64,000 nucleotides of DNA from Bacteroidota bacterium (GTDB taxonomy: Bacteria; Bacteroidota; Bacteroidia; Cytophagales; Cyclobacteriaceae), in NCBI GenBank assembly GCA_018266395.1, contig JAFEAM010000003.1, positions 186,001 to 250,000 on the forward strand, in the 5' to 3' direction. This document shows, in pieces, positions 36,028 to 44,815 of the stretch. The first letter of the stretch is position 1, and every line of letters begins with the position of its first letter. Under the pieces are notes generated by a model, which worked only from the letters and a program-made list of their open reading frames with translations, was not told where the DNA came from and ran no database searches. The position numbers and the translations under genes were made by a program.

Positions 36028-36378
36028 ATGAATCCCATCAGGCCATTACGCACCCGAATCAACCCATTGGTGTTGATCCTGCTTGTATTGGCTTCAGGGG
36101 TTATTACATCAGCCATGGGACCCGAACAAAAGGGGGTCCGGGAATTCGGCAAACTCGTAATCAGTTCCGGTGAGGACTGTCAAAGTTCAGTGGTTCTAAG
36201 GCCTAACGGAGTGCAGAAAGAAGGAAGAACTTCTTCAACCCTTCAGTCTTCAGGCGAAATTGAGTATGTCTTCTTCTACAAGGAAATATTTCATTCCGAC
36301 TATCTCAGCTTTCATTCTATTTTCCGATCCAATCACAGCACAGCTGTATTTCTCGTCCTAAGGGTCATAAGAAGGTAG
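36028..36378 (+). CDS. Hypothetical small exported or membrane protein
   Basis: A 116-residue open frame that occupies most of the 430-bp gap between anmK and the porin gene. It begins with a basic stretch (RPLRTRIN) followed by a hydrophobic run LVLILLVLASGVITSAMG, which looks like a signal or anchor; the remainder has no recognisable motif and ends in basic residues. A TATTTTTG box lies upstream. I do not recognise a family. It may be a real lineage-specific protein or a chance frame. Confidence 0.35.
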   Translation: MNPIRPLRTRINPLVLILLVLASGVITSAMGPEQKGVREFGKLVISSGEDCQSSVVLRPNGVQKEGRTSSTLQSSGEIEYVFFYKEIFHSDYLSFHSIFRSNHSTAVFLVLRVIRR

Positions 36379-36408
36379 AAGCAATCCACAATTAGATTCA
36401 ATTAAACT

Positions 36409-37557
36409 ATGTGCTACAGGTACTGCGTACTGGCGTGCGCTATTTTTACATCTTTTGCGTCATTGGGTCAGCATATTGAAGAAGCTGTTGATTCAAGTGC
36501 ATTGGTTATTGCCTATGAGGCCTACATGGATTTCCACTATGCTGCAGATTTCAACAGTCCGCAGAATAACATAAGACCCTTCAACAGCAATCCTGTCAAT
36601 GTAAATCAGTTCGGCATGGCCTACACTTACGCATCAGCTGCTTTCGAGTACAAGAAACTCACGGCCACCGCTGCCTTCCACACAGGAGAAATCGTGAGCG
36701 TAATGTATGCCGGCGAAGATTATCTGAATAAGTTTATTCGTGAGATGTCAGTGCGATACAGGGTAACCAACAGCATGGAGGTAGAGGCCGGTATCTTTCC
36801 TGCCATCTACGGGGCGGAGACGTTCATCAACAAGGACAACTTTCATGCGACCAGGGCAGTGATGACAGACTTTGCTCCGGACTTTGAAGCAGGGTTTCGG
36901 ATAAAATATAAATACAATCAATACCTGCGGGCCACGTTCCAGATTACTAATGGCTGGCAGGTGATCAAAGACAATAACAACTATCCAGGATTTGGGATGG
37001 TGCACATCTTCGACAAGCCCGACAAATTACTTCTCAACTATGGAATTTTTGTTGGAAAGGAAGTATACCTCAGTAAGAATGCAATGAATCAACCCAAATT
37101 CTATAACAACTTTTTCGGCCGTATCCATATGAGTCAAAAATGGATAGTGGCTCCGATGGTGGATTATGGAATGATTGTGAACCCATATACAAATCAATGG
37201 GATGACTGGTATGCGATAGGCGGATCAGTGCGCTATTCTATTACCAATCAATGGGGGTTTGCTGCCCGTTATGAGTATGTCCATGATCCTAACCAGATCA
37301 TCAACGAGGTAATTACCAACACACCAAATGGATTCCAGATGAAGGGGACTACGCTGACGCTTGAATATCTTCCGGCACCTCAAGTGACATTTCGACTGGA
37401 AAGCAGACTGTCGAGCTCGCTCGACCCGATTTATCCCAGTGACACGGGGGTGAATGAAAAGACGGATTTTTTTGTTATGGGTTCCATTGCTATCCAGTTA
37501 AAAAATTCGGCCGCTGTGAAAATGAGACCTGAGCCCGGACTCAAGGATGTTTACTAG
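36409..37557 (+). CDS. Outer-membrane beta-barrel porin (BBP2-like)
   Basis: A 382-residue protein with a short signal (FASLGQ) and a beta-barrel of the BBP2/OmpL-like type: aromatic girdle patterns such as AYEAYMDFHYAADFN near 36-50 and repeated strand pairs to the end. The family forms solute-permeable porins in Bacteroidota. It is convergent with nhaD, 17 bp apart. Substrate specificity is not predictable. Confidence 0.82.
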   Translation: MCYRYCVLACAIFTSFASLGQHIEEAVDSSALVIAYEAYMDFHYAADFNSPQNNIRPFNSNPVNVNQFGMAYTYASAAFEYKKLTATAAFHTGEIVSVMYAGEDYLNKFIREMSVRYRVTNSMEVEAGIFPAIYGAETFINKDNFHATRAVMTDFAPDFEAGFRIKYKYNQYLRATFQITNGWQVIKDNNNYPGFGMVHIFDKPDKLLLNYGIFVGKEVYLSKNAMNQPKFYNNFFGRIHMSQKWIVAPMVDYGMIVNPYTNQWDDWYAIGGSVRYSITNQWGFAARYEYVHDPNQIINEVITNTPNGFQMKGTTLTLEYLPAPQVTFRLESRLSSSLDPIYPSDTGVNEKTDFFVMGSIAIQLKNSAAVKMRPEPGLKDVY

Positions 37558-37574
37558 CTAGCAGGATTGGGGGT

Positions 37575-38867
37575 CTAATATGCTCCTCGGAAATGTTCAA
37601 TCGCCAAATATGCCCCGCACCCTGCGAAGTAGCCCAACATGGCAATGAGACTTATACGTTTCAGGTACCAGATGAAGTCGATCTTCTCCATGCCCATGAC
37701 TGCCACCCCTGCTGCTGATCCGATAATGAGGATGCTTCCACCCGTACCGGCGCAGTAGGCCAGATATTCCCAGATGAAATGATCCATGGGGAAAGCATCC
37801 AGATTGTACATGCCCATACTGGCAGCAACAAGGGGAACGTTGTCAATAACAGCAGACATCAGACCAATGAGCGTGACAATGATGGATTGACTCCCAATGG
37901 CATGATCCAGGTATTCAGCAAATCGATGCAGCAGGGTCATGGATTCAAGCGCACCCACAGCAAGCAGAATACCGAGGAAGAATAATACGCTGGAAGTGTC
38001 GATCCTTTGTAGCGCTCCGGCCGCTGTGTAAGGCTTGCGCAAAGCCTCGTCCGCGTGAGGGTTAATCATTTCTGAAACCACCCATAGTACACCCAGGCCC
38101 AGGAGCATTCCAATATAGGGAGGCATATGAGTAATGGTCTTGAAGACTGGAACAAACACCAAAGCACCAACACCCAGAGTGAGCATAATGCCGCTTCCCT
38201 TGATCTTCTCGCTCAGATAACCAACATTCTCATGTTCAGGATTTGGCACCTCACCAAGAGTTCCTTTCAGGGTAAAGGTGAGGTATAACAGCGGCACAAG
38301 CATGCAGAATACACTTGGAATGAACAGGACTTCCATAATGTTGACCGTTGAGATTTGTCCCCCGATCCACAACATGGTAGTTGTCACATCTCCTATAGGC
38401 GTCCATGCTCCTCCGGCATTTGCTGCAATTACGATCATGCCGGCAAAGAACATCCGCATTTCCTTGTCGGGAATGAGTTTGCGGATAAGGGAAATCATTA
38501 CAATTGAAGTTGTAAGGTTATCAAGTATAGACGACAGGAAGAAGGTCACCCAGCATACAAGCCACAGCAGCTTAACCGGGTTCTTGGTGCGTATGCGGTC
38601 AGTGATTAGACGAAAGCCCTGGTAGGCATCCACAAGCTCCACAATCGTCATGGCTCCGAGCAGAAAGAAGAGGATGGAAGAAATCTGGCTGAGGTGCTCT
38701 CCCAAATGTTCTCCAACCAAATCGGGATTACCTGACGACATGGCATAAAGCGTCCAACAGAAAACACCGGTCAGCAATGCAGAGGCAGTCTTGTTGACTT
38801 TAATGGGATGCTCCAGCGCAATCGCCAGATAACCGATCACAAAAATGGCGACGATAACAACTTCCAT
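37575..38867 (-). CDS. nhaD: Sodium:proton antiporter NhaD
   Basis: A 430-residue polytopic antiporter of the NhaD/arsenite-permease superfamily, exporting sodium in exchange for protons. Around eleven hydrophobic segments; the family core is seen in SSILDNLTTSIVMISLIRK near 112-130 and VIDNVPLVAASMGMYN near 345-360, whose Asp-Asn pairs are the likely ion site. It stands alone and suggests a salt- or alkaline-exposed life, although such carriers also occur in freshwater relatives. Confidence 0.92.
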   Translation of the reverse strand: MEVVIVAIFVIGYLAIALEHPIKVNKTASALLTGVFCWTLYAMSSGNPDLVGEHLGEHLSQISSILFFLLGAMTIVELVDAYQGFRLITDRIRTKNPVKLLWLVCWVTFFLSSILDNLTTSIVMISLIRKLIPDKEMRMFFAGMIVIAANAGGAWTPIGDVTTTMLWIGGQISTVNIMEVLFIPSVFCMLVPLLYLTFTLKGTLGEVPNPEHENVGYLSEKIKGSGIMLTLGVGALVFVPVFKTITHMPPYIGMLLGLGVLWVVSEMINPHADEALRKPYTAAGALQRIDTSSVLFFLGILLAVGALESMTLLHRFAEYLDHAIGSQSIIVTLIGLMSAVIDNVPLVAASMGMYNLDAFPMDHFIWEYLAYCAGTGGSILIIGSAAGVAVMGMEKIDFIWYLKRISLIAMLGYFAGCGAYLAIEHFRGAY

Positions 38868-38988
38868 GGTCAGGGTTTAGGTCTAAGTAAATATAGACGA
38901 AAAAAACATTTCCGGAAGTCCCGTAAACGAGATTCTACAAAGCCCGCCGATAAACCTGACAGGCGGTTGATGTTTATTATTTGAAGTG

Positions 38989-40314
38989 TTATTCGCCCAG
39001 TTGGAACAGTCCCTGATTCAACAAGCGCAGTGACCGTTCTTTTTGAGAAGTGTCAACCAAAATGGAAATGTTGTTCTGGCTGCCCCCAAATGAAACCATC
39101 CTCACCTTCACATCTTTTAACGACTGAAATACGTCTGAAAGGACGCTGACCTTTTCAGCAAGTTGATTGCCCACGATACAAATGATCGTTTGGTTCTTGT
39201 CTACGGTTATCGCACCAAAGGATTCCAATTCGTGCATTATTTCATCGAGACGGGAGGTGTCATCGATAGTAAGTGAAACGGCGACTTCAGAAGTGGAGAT
39301 CATGTCGATAGGAGTCTTGTATCGTTCGAAAACCTCGAAGACGCGCCTGAGGAAGCCGAAGGCCAACAACATGCGTGAAGACTTGATGTTGATAGCAGTA
39401 ATGCCATCCTTGGCCGCAATGGCCTTCACCTGCCCCCTGGTTCCCTTGTCGCTGATGAGAGTTCCAAATGCCTTCTCATCCATTGTATTTTTCAGGCGAA
39501 CCGGTACGGCATAACGTTGTGCAGGCACAATCGTGGAGGGGTGAAGAATCTTGGCCCCGAAATAGGCGAGCTCGGAGGCTTCATCAAAAGTAAGTTCCGC
39601 TATGGGCAATGTTTTCTTCACTACCCTGGGATCATTGTTGTGCATCCCGTCTATATCAGTCCAGATTTGCACCTCTTCTGCACGAATGGCAGCCCCTATG
39701 AGGGATGCGGTATAATCGCTTCCGCCGCGTTTCAGGTTGTCAATTTCATTGCGATGGTTACGGCAGATGTAACCCTGGGTGATCAGAACGTCTACCTGAC
39801 TCATGGAAGGCAACAGTGCCTTAAGCCGGGCGCTTATCTTATCCAGTTCAGGTTCCTGGTTCTCATCGATGGACATAAAGTGAAGGGCCGGCAATAACCT
39901 GGACTCAACCTTTCGTTCACGTAAGTGATAATAGAAGAATTCAGTAGATGCCAGTTCACCCTGGGCCAGCAACTCACGGTAACTCCTGTCATCAAAGGAT
40001 CCGGCAGCAAGAAGCCGGATGAGTGAAAAATATCTGCCGACAATATCCTGGCCGATGGCTTTGAATTCCGGCGCCCTGTACAAGGCATCGGCATAAGTCT
40101 GATAATGTTTTTCCAGCTGTTGAACCTCCGATTCCGCCTCCGCTTTCTTCCCGGCAAGGAGATAATCGCCAATCTTTACCAACGTGTTGGTCGTTCCGCT
40201 AAGAGCGGAAAGCACAACAATCTTCTTGCCTGTGGCAGACAGAACGAGGTCTGCAACTTTTTGGAGTCGATCAGGTTTGCCGACGGAAGTTCCGCCGAAT
40301 TTCAGAATCAGCAT
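38989..40314 (-). CDS. lysC: Aspartate kinase
   Basis: A 441-residue monofunctional aspartokinase, the first step to lysine, threonine and methionine. The N-terminal KFGGTSVGKPDRL (5-17) is diagnostic; RGGSDYTASLIGAAI (about 198-212) completes the catalytic site. The C-terminal third carries two ACT domains for feedback control (INIKSSRMLLAFGFL; ITVDKNQTIICIVGN). No homoserine dehydrogenase is fused. It is 61 bp downstream of the S9 peptidase stop, with a hairpin and a -7-like element between. Confidence 0.95.
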   Translation of the reverse strand: MLILKFGGTSVGKPDRLQKVADLVLSATGKKIVVLSALSGTTNTLVKIGDYLLAGKKAEAESEVQQLEKHYQTYADALYRAPEFKAIGQDIVGRYFSLIRLLAAGSFDDRSYRELLAQGELASTEFFYYHLRERKVESRLLPALHFMSIDENQEPELDKISARLKALLPSMSQVDVLITQGYICRNHRNEIDNLKRGGSDYTASLIGAAIRAEEVQIWTDIDGMHNNDPRVVKKTLPIAELTFDEASELAYFGAKILHPSTIVPAQRYAVPVRLKNTMDEKAFGTLISDKGTRGQVKAIAAKDGITAINIKSSRMLLAFGFLRRVFEVFERYKTPIDMISTSEVAVSLTIDDTSRLDEIMHELESFGAITVDKNQTIICIVGNQLAEKVSVLSDVFQSLKDVKVRMVSFGGSQNNISILVDTSQKERSLRLLNQGLFQLGE

Positions 40315-40334
40315 ATGTTGCCTTTTGGGGGCAG

Positions 40335-40342
40335 CAAATATA
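40335..40342 (-). promoter_or_regulatory. Candidate -7 element of lysC
   Basis: On the minus strand this is TATATTTG, an exact TAnnTTTG, 20 bp upstream of the lysC ATG. No TTTG is present at -33; that place is taken by the hairpin at 40345-40368. The leader would be about 15 nt, leaving no room for a lysine riboswitch. Confidence 0.4.
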
Positions 40343-40344
40343 AA

Positions 40345-40368
40345 GGCCAGCAGGATTCCCTGCAGGCC
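40345..40368 (-). terminator. Terminator-like hairpin after the S9 peptidase gene
   Basis: Arms GGCCTGCAGG and CCTGCTGGCC (minus strand, one mismatch) around a 4-nt loop, followed by TTTATATTT. It begins 7 bp past the S9 peptidase stop. The T-tract doubles as the lysC -7-like element, so end and start signals are interleaved. Confidence 0.6.
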
Positions 40369-40374
40369 CTAGCT

Positions 40375-41442
40375 TTATTTTTGGAAGTAGTAGCTTGTGC
40401 GCTCGAGTTCCTGTACCGATTGAAATGGCCTTCCGGGGCTCAGGTACTGGTTCAAAAATTTATACACTTTCAACCGAATCTCTTTGCCGATTTTCGTGTC
40501 GATCCGGTCGAAGATGTGTCCACCTTCAATGTTTTCATAAATCTGGTACTCAAACTTCTTGTTTTCAGCCTTCAATGCGCGAATTAGCTGTTCAACTTCC
40601 AATACGTTCACATCCTCGTCGTTGGTGTTGGTGTGAATGAGAAGAGGGGTCTTCAATTTTTGCACATTCCATACCGGTGACCGCCTGCGGTATTCCTGCA
40701 CGTTTTCATAGGCTGATTTCCCTATGTGATAGTCAGCAGCAAACAAATCGCGATAACCTTCTGTTTTGTAACCCATCCGTGCCACGAGGTCGCTTACCGG
40801 TACACCGGCATAGGCCACTTTATATTCATCCGGGTTGGCGAAGATATCCAGGAGGGTGATCATGCCGCCATGGCTCCAGCCGAGGATTCCCACACGATCT
40901 TTGTCTACAAAGGAGTAGTTCTCTACCAGGTAGTCCCGCGTTTTGTTGACATCCACCACCTCCTTGTCCCCATAGTCGATGGCCTCATAGAAATCACGGC
41001 CGTACCCTGTACTGCCGCGATAGTCAGGTGCAGCCACTACGTAACCCTGCACTATTAGTTCACGGATGATGTGAGCCGAAGAGCTTTCCACATCACCATG
41101 CACGCCGCCGTGCACATAAACCAGGAGAGGGTACTTCTTGGATACATCAAGATTTCTCGGAAAGAAAACATAGGAACGAAACACCAGGGGATTGTTGGCA
41201 CCCTGGGCGGTTGGGTTCTTGTCGCTCTTCTCCGCCGGACCGGTGATTGTCACCTTGTCCACCCATGCGATGTCACCCATGCGTTGATACCAGAGGATAT
41301 CATCATTTGACTTCCTGACCCTGTCGAGTTGTGAGTTGAGATTGTCTATTTGTGATTTCAGGGACTTGATCTGATCGTCGGCATTCTGTCCAAACGCCAG
41401 CGAAATGGCTAGGAGGCTGACCAATAGAATAGTGTACTTCAT
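40375..41442 (-). CDS. Exported S9-family peptidase with N-terminal coiled coil
   Basis: A 355-residue alpha/beta hydrolase of the prolyl oligopeptidase family. The triad is Ser190 in GWSHGG, Asp277 in NTNDEDV and His309 in EGGHIFD. A signal peptide ending SLAFGQ places it in the envelope. Instead of the usual beta-propeller there is a short coiled coil (hydrophobic heptad at 25, 28, 32, 35, 39 and 42) and a small linker. An oxyanion-type HGG is at 111-113. Without a propeller it may act on longer peptides or esters; the substrate is unknown. Confidence 0.9.
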   Translation of the reverse strand: MKYTILLVSLLAISLAFGQNADDQIKSLKSQIDNLNSQLDRVRKSNDDILWYQRMGDIAWVDKVTITGPAEKSDKNPTAQGANNPLVFRSYVFFPRNLDVSKKYPLLVYVHGGVHGDVESSSAHIIRELIVQGYVVAAPDYRGSTGYGRDFYEAIDYGDKEVVDVNKTRDYLVENYSFVDKDRVGILGWSHGGMITLLDIFANPDEYKVAYAGVPVSDLVARMGYKTEGYRDLFAADYHIGKSAYENVQEYRRRSPVWNVQKLKTPLLIHTNTNDEDVNVLEVEQLIRALKAENKKFEYQIYENIEGGHIFDRIDTKIGKEIRLKVYKFLNQYLSPGRPFQSVQELERTSYYFQK

Positions 41443-41544
41443 CGGAATGGGTTTATCTTATAAACTATGGAAAAATAATCCTGAGATGCCAGCCTGAAGT
41501 TTACGACCGGCGGATTTCATGTTGCACTCGCTTCAAATAAAGAA

Positions 41545-41563
41545 AGCCACCCATTAGGTGGCT
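41545..41563 (-). terminator. Intrinsic terminator of dnaK
   Basis: Perfect 7-bp arms AGCCACC and GGTGGCT around a 5-nt loop. Read on the minus strand, it is followed by TTTCTTTATTT. It lies 27 bp past the dnaK stop, as expected for the end of a strongly expressed monocistronic gene. Confidence 0.8.
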
Positions 41564-41589
41564 CTCCTGGTAAGATCCCTGAAATATAT

Positions 41590-43512
41590 TTACTTCTTCA
41601 CTTCTTCATACTCCACATCTGTGGCGTCTCCGGTTCCAGATCCGCTGCTGCCAGTAGGGCTACCTGCGTTTGCACCGGCCTGCTGACCTGCTCCTGCTCC
41701 ACCGCCGGTAGCGGCGTACATTTCCTGTGAAGCGGCCTGCCAGGCATTGTTCAGCAAGGACATCGCATTTTCTATTGCGGTCAGATCCTGTGATTTGTGT
41801 GCCTCTTTCAGTTTCTCCAGTGCGCTGTTAATTGCACCCTTGTTGTTTTCTGAAAGTTTGTCTCCGTACTCTTTCAATTGCTTCTCGGTCTGGAAGATGA
41901 GTGAGTCGGCCTGGTTGATCTTGTCGATCTTGTCTTTAGCCTTCTTGTCGGCTTCGGCATTCGCCTGTGCCTCTTCTTTCATCTTCTTTATTTCGGCATC
42001 GGTGAGCCCGGAAGAAGCTTCGATACGGATCTTCTGTTCCTTACCCGTCCCTTTATCTTTGGCTGAAACATGGAGGATGCCATTTGCATCAATATCGAAA
42101 GTCACTTCGATCTGAGGAATACCCCTCGGTGCCGGCGGGATGCCATCGAGATGGAAGCGGCCTATGGTGCGATTGTCGCGAGCCATGGGACGTTCGCCCT
42201 GCAGAACGTGAATCTCCACGGAAGGCTGGTTGTCAGATGCCGTTGAGAATACTTCTGATTTCTTGGATGGAATCGTAGTGTTGGACTCGATCAGGCGGGT
42301 CATTACGCCTCCCATGGTCTCGATACCAAGGGACAGCGGAGTCACATCCAGCAACAACACGTCTTTCACTTCTCCGGTGAGTACACCACCCTGGATGGCG
42401 GCGCCAACCGCCACCACTTCGTCAGGATTCACACCCTTGGATGGTTTCTTGCCAAAGAATTTCTCTACTTCATCAACTATCCTGGGGATGCGCGTTGAAC
42501 CACCTACAAGAATTACCTCATCGATCTGGTTTACCGATACACCGGCATCAGCAACTGCCTTGCGGCAAGGTTCAAGTGTTCTCTTGATCAGGTCATCGCA
42601 GAGTTGCTCAAACTTCGAGCGGCTCAGTTTCTTAACCAGGTGTTCCGGCACGCCGTCAATTGAGGTAATGTACGGAAGGTTGATTTCAGTCTCAGTTGAG
42701 CTGGACAATTCAATTTTTGCCTTTTCAGCAGCTTCTTTTAACCGCTGGAGTGCCATAGGATCCTTGCGGAGATCAATATTTTTCTCACCCTTGAATTCAT
42801 CCGCCAGCCAATTCATGATGCGCATATCAAAGTCGTCACCGCCAAGGTGCACATCACCGTTCGTTGACTTTACTTCGAATACACCGTCACCCAGTTCGAG
42901 GATGGAAATGTCAAACGTACCGCCGCCAAGATCATAGACGGCGATTTTCATGTCTTTGTTCTTCTTATCAAGACCGTAGGCCAGTGCGGCAGCAGTGGGC
43001 TCATTAATGATACGCTTCACATCCAGGCCTGCAATCTGCCCTGCCTCTTTGGTGGCCTGTCGCTCCGAGTCATTGAAGTAGGCAGGTACTGTGATTACAG
43101 CCTCTGTGACCGTCGTACCCAGATAGTCTTCTGCAGTGGACTTCATTTTCTGAAGGATCATCGCAGATATTTCCTGAGGGGTGTAAAGGCGGTCACCAAT
43201 ACGGACGCGGACGGTATCGTTGCTGCCAGATTCGACCTGGTAGCTTACCATCTTCTTTTCTTCCGTCACATCGCCGAACTTCTTACCCATAAACCTTTTG
43301 ATGGACATCACGGTGTTTTTCGGGTTGGTAATGGACTGGCGCTTGGCAGGGTCACCTACCTTTCGCTCGCCCTTGCCGTTATCCAGAAAGCCAACGATAC
43401 TCGGAGTCGTCCTCCGGCCTTCACTGTTGGCAATTACAACAGGTTCGTTGCCCTCCATTACGGCGACGCACGAGTTGGTCGTTCCTAAGTCGATTCCGAT
43501 TATCTTTCCCAT
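41590..43512 (-). CDS. dnaK: Chaperone DnaK (Hsp70)
   Basis: The 640-residue Hsp70. The ATPase domain starts [18 protein letters not shown] and contains [20 protein letters not shown]; the substrate domain begins around residue 390 ([17 protein letters not shown]); the lid ends in a Gly/Ala-rich tail and an acidic end with DVEYEEVKK. It is not next to grpE-dnaJ, which are 19 kb away at the right edge, so the DnaK system is split here. No CIRCE element is seen upstream. Confidence 0.98.
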   Translation of the reverse strand: MGKIIGIDLGTTNSCVAVMEGNEPVVIANSEGRRTTPSIVGFLDNGKGERKVGDPAKRQSITNPKNTVMSIKRFMGKKFGDVTEEKKMVSYQVESGSNDTVRVRIGDRLYTPQEISAMILQKMKSTAEDYLGTTVTEAVITVPAYFNDSERQATKEAGQIAGLDVKRIINEPTAAALAYGLDKKNKDMKIAVYDLGGGTFDISILELGDGVFEVKSTNGDVHLGGDDFDMRIMNWLADEFKGEKNIDLRKDPMALQRLKEAAEKAKIELSSSTETEINLPYITSIDGVPEHLVKKLSRSKFEQLCDDLIKRTLEPCRKAVADAGVSVNQIDEVILVGGSTRIPRIVDEVEKFFGKKPSKGVNPDEVVAVGAAIQGGVLTGEVKDVLLLDVTPLSLGIETMGGVMTRLIESNTTIPSKKSEVFSTASDNQPSVEIHVLQGERPMARDNRTIGRFHLDGIPPAPRGIPQIEVTFDIDANGILHVSAKDKGTGKEQKIRIEASSGLTDAEIKKMKEEAQANAEADKKAKDKIDKINQADSLIFQTEKQLKEYGDKLSENNKGAINSALEKLKEAHKSQDLTAIENAMSLLNNAWQAASQEMYAATGGGAGAGQQAGANAGSPTGSSGSGTGDATDVEYEEVKK

Positions 43513-43701
43513 AGTCGTATTTCTTGTATTTTGAGTCGATTCCAGCCTGTTGGCGTCAATAGATGTGCCAAGGGTCGCTTTTAGGCAAAATGTGACACAA
43601 TGGCAGAAGGTGGTTGTTGATCAATGCCTTCTTCGCGCTCAAGAGTGGCTCGTTCGGATTACGGGAAGGAATATTCCTAATAATTTATAATTGTCAGGAC
43701 C

Positions 43702-43733
43702 TTTGGTAAGCCAGGCGGAAACCCGAAACTTTG
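43702..43733 (+). promoter_or_regulatory. Candidate promoter of the MreB-like gene
   Basis: TTTG (43702-43705), 20 bp, then AAACTTTG (43726-43733), one base off TAnnTTTG. Transcription would start near 43739, giving a leader of about 16 nt before the ATG at 43755. This supports the ATG over an in-frame TTG at 43731 that lies inside the -7 element. Confidence 0.5.
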
Positions 43734-43754
43734 AACTCAGAACAGGTAATAAAT

Positions 43755-44780
43755 ATGTTTTCAAGTTGGATGGGTGGCGACAGTTTTGCCATCGATTTAG
43801 GTAACACCAATACGTTGCTGGCAAACGAAAGTCAAATCCTTATTTCAGAGCCTTCTTACATCGTATTTGATAAGGATAAGAACAAAGTCAAGGCAGTAGG
43901 TGCGGCGGCCTATGATATTTTCGAAAAGAACCATGAGGATCTCCGTCCGGTGAAGCCGCTTCGGTGGGGCGTGATTTCGGATTATGATTCTGCTTCCGCC
44001 ATGATCCGTGAAATGGTCAACAAGACTTTCTCGAAATCAAAACGTCTGCGGGGTTTTCGGAATATTATCTCAGGCGTTCCATTCGCCACTACAGAGGTTG
44101 AACGTCGTGCTTTGCGTGATGCCCTTGGGCAATTCAATGCTCGGGACATCAAATTGCTGTTCGAGCCTCTGGCAGCGGCAATCGGCATGGGACTTAATGT
44201 GCAAGAGCCATCCGGGAAGATGATTGTTGACATTGGTGGCGGGATCACAGAGATTGTGATTATCTCATTGTCCGGCGTTGCTGCATTCCATTCCACAAAA
44301 GTGGCGGGTGATTCCATGACGGAAGATATCCAGGATTACTTCCGCCGATATCACCAACTTTCGATTGGCCTCAGAACCTCTGAGAGAATCAAAATGCAGG
44401 TGGGTTCCGTTCTGGAACAGCCTGAGGAGGTACCTGCTCCAGCCTATGTGACGGGAAGGGACTTAAAGGAGGGCATCCCAACAAAAATCAGAACTGACCA
44501 CCGCGAAATCCATCATATTCTGGATCCATCTTTCCGTTCCATCGAAGAGGCAATTATCAACACCCTGGAAGTATGTCCGCCGGAATTGGCGTCAGATATA
44601 TACGGCAACGGCATCCATGTTACGGGAGGAGGGGCCATGCTGCGGGGAGTAAAAGAAAGATTGGAGAAAACCCTATCCCTGCCCGTTCATATTGATTCGA
44701 ATCCACTGTTATCAGTGTCAAAGGGGATTTCGAAAGTCCTTGCCAGACCGGAAAAGTCGAAGGCAATACTTATCAATTGA
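43755..44780 (+). CDS. MreB-like bacterial actin
   Basis: A 341-residue actin-fold protein of the MreB family. Phosphate loop 1 is AIDLGNTNTLL (about 12-22), loop 2 VDIGGGITEIVIISL near 156-170, and the adenosine motif VTGGGAMLRG near 285. The N-terminal MFSSWMGG could act as a membrane anchor. Loop 1 differs from the usual IDLGTANTL, and mreC, mreD and rodA are not adjacent, so it may be a second copy and not the main cell-shape MreB. It is divergent from dnaK with a 242-bp gap that holds its candidate promoter and no other gene. Confidence 0.85.
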   Translation: MFSSWMGGDSFAIDLGNTNTLLANESQILISEPSYIVFDKDKNKVKAVGAAAYDIFEKNHEDLRPVKPLRWGVISDYDSASAMIREMVNKTFSKSKRLRGFRNIISGVPFATTEVERRALRDALGQFNARDIKLLFEPLAAAIGMGLNVQEPSGKMIVDIGGGITEIVIISLSGVAAFHSTKVAGDSMTEDIQDYFRRYHQLSIGLRTSERIKMQVGSVLEQPEEVPAPAYVTGRDLKEGIPTKIRTDHREIHHILDPSFRSIEEAIINTLEVCPPELASDIYGNGIHVTGGGAMLRGVKERLEKTLSLPVHIDSNPLLSVSKGISKVLARPEKSKAILIN

Positions 44781-44815
44781 TTCCGTCAGGTGATAGATAA
44801 CCGTTACAGGTAAAA

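Noticed and set aside
40315..40374. Lysine riboswitch before lysC
   Set aside because: The leader is far too short and holds only a simple hairpin that fits a terminator.
42230..42937. 235-codon plus-strand frame in dnaK
   Set aside because: Antisense to dnaK; long antisense frames over Hsp70 genes are a known codon-bias artefact.
43513..43754. Possible CIRCE or other heat-shock operator upstream of dnaK
   Set aside because: No TTAGCACTC-N9-GAGTGCTAA-like repeat is found; the only signal seen is the promoter of the opposite MreB-like gene.
43731..43754. TTG start for the MreB-like gene
   Set aside because: It falls inside the predicted -7 element; the ATG at 43755 is better placed.
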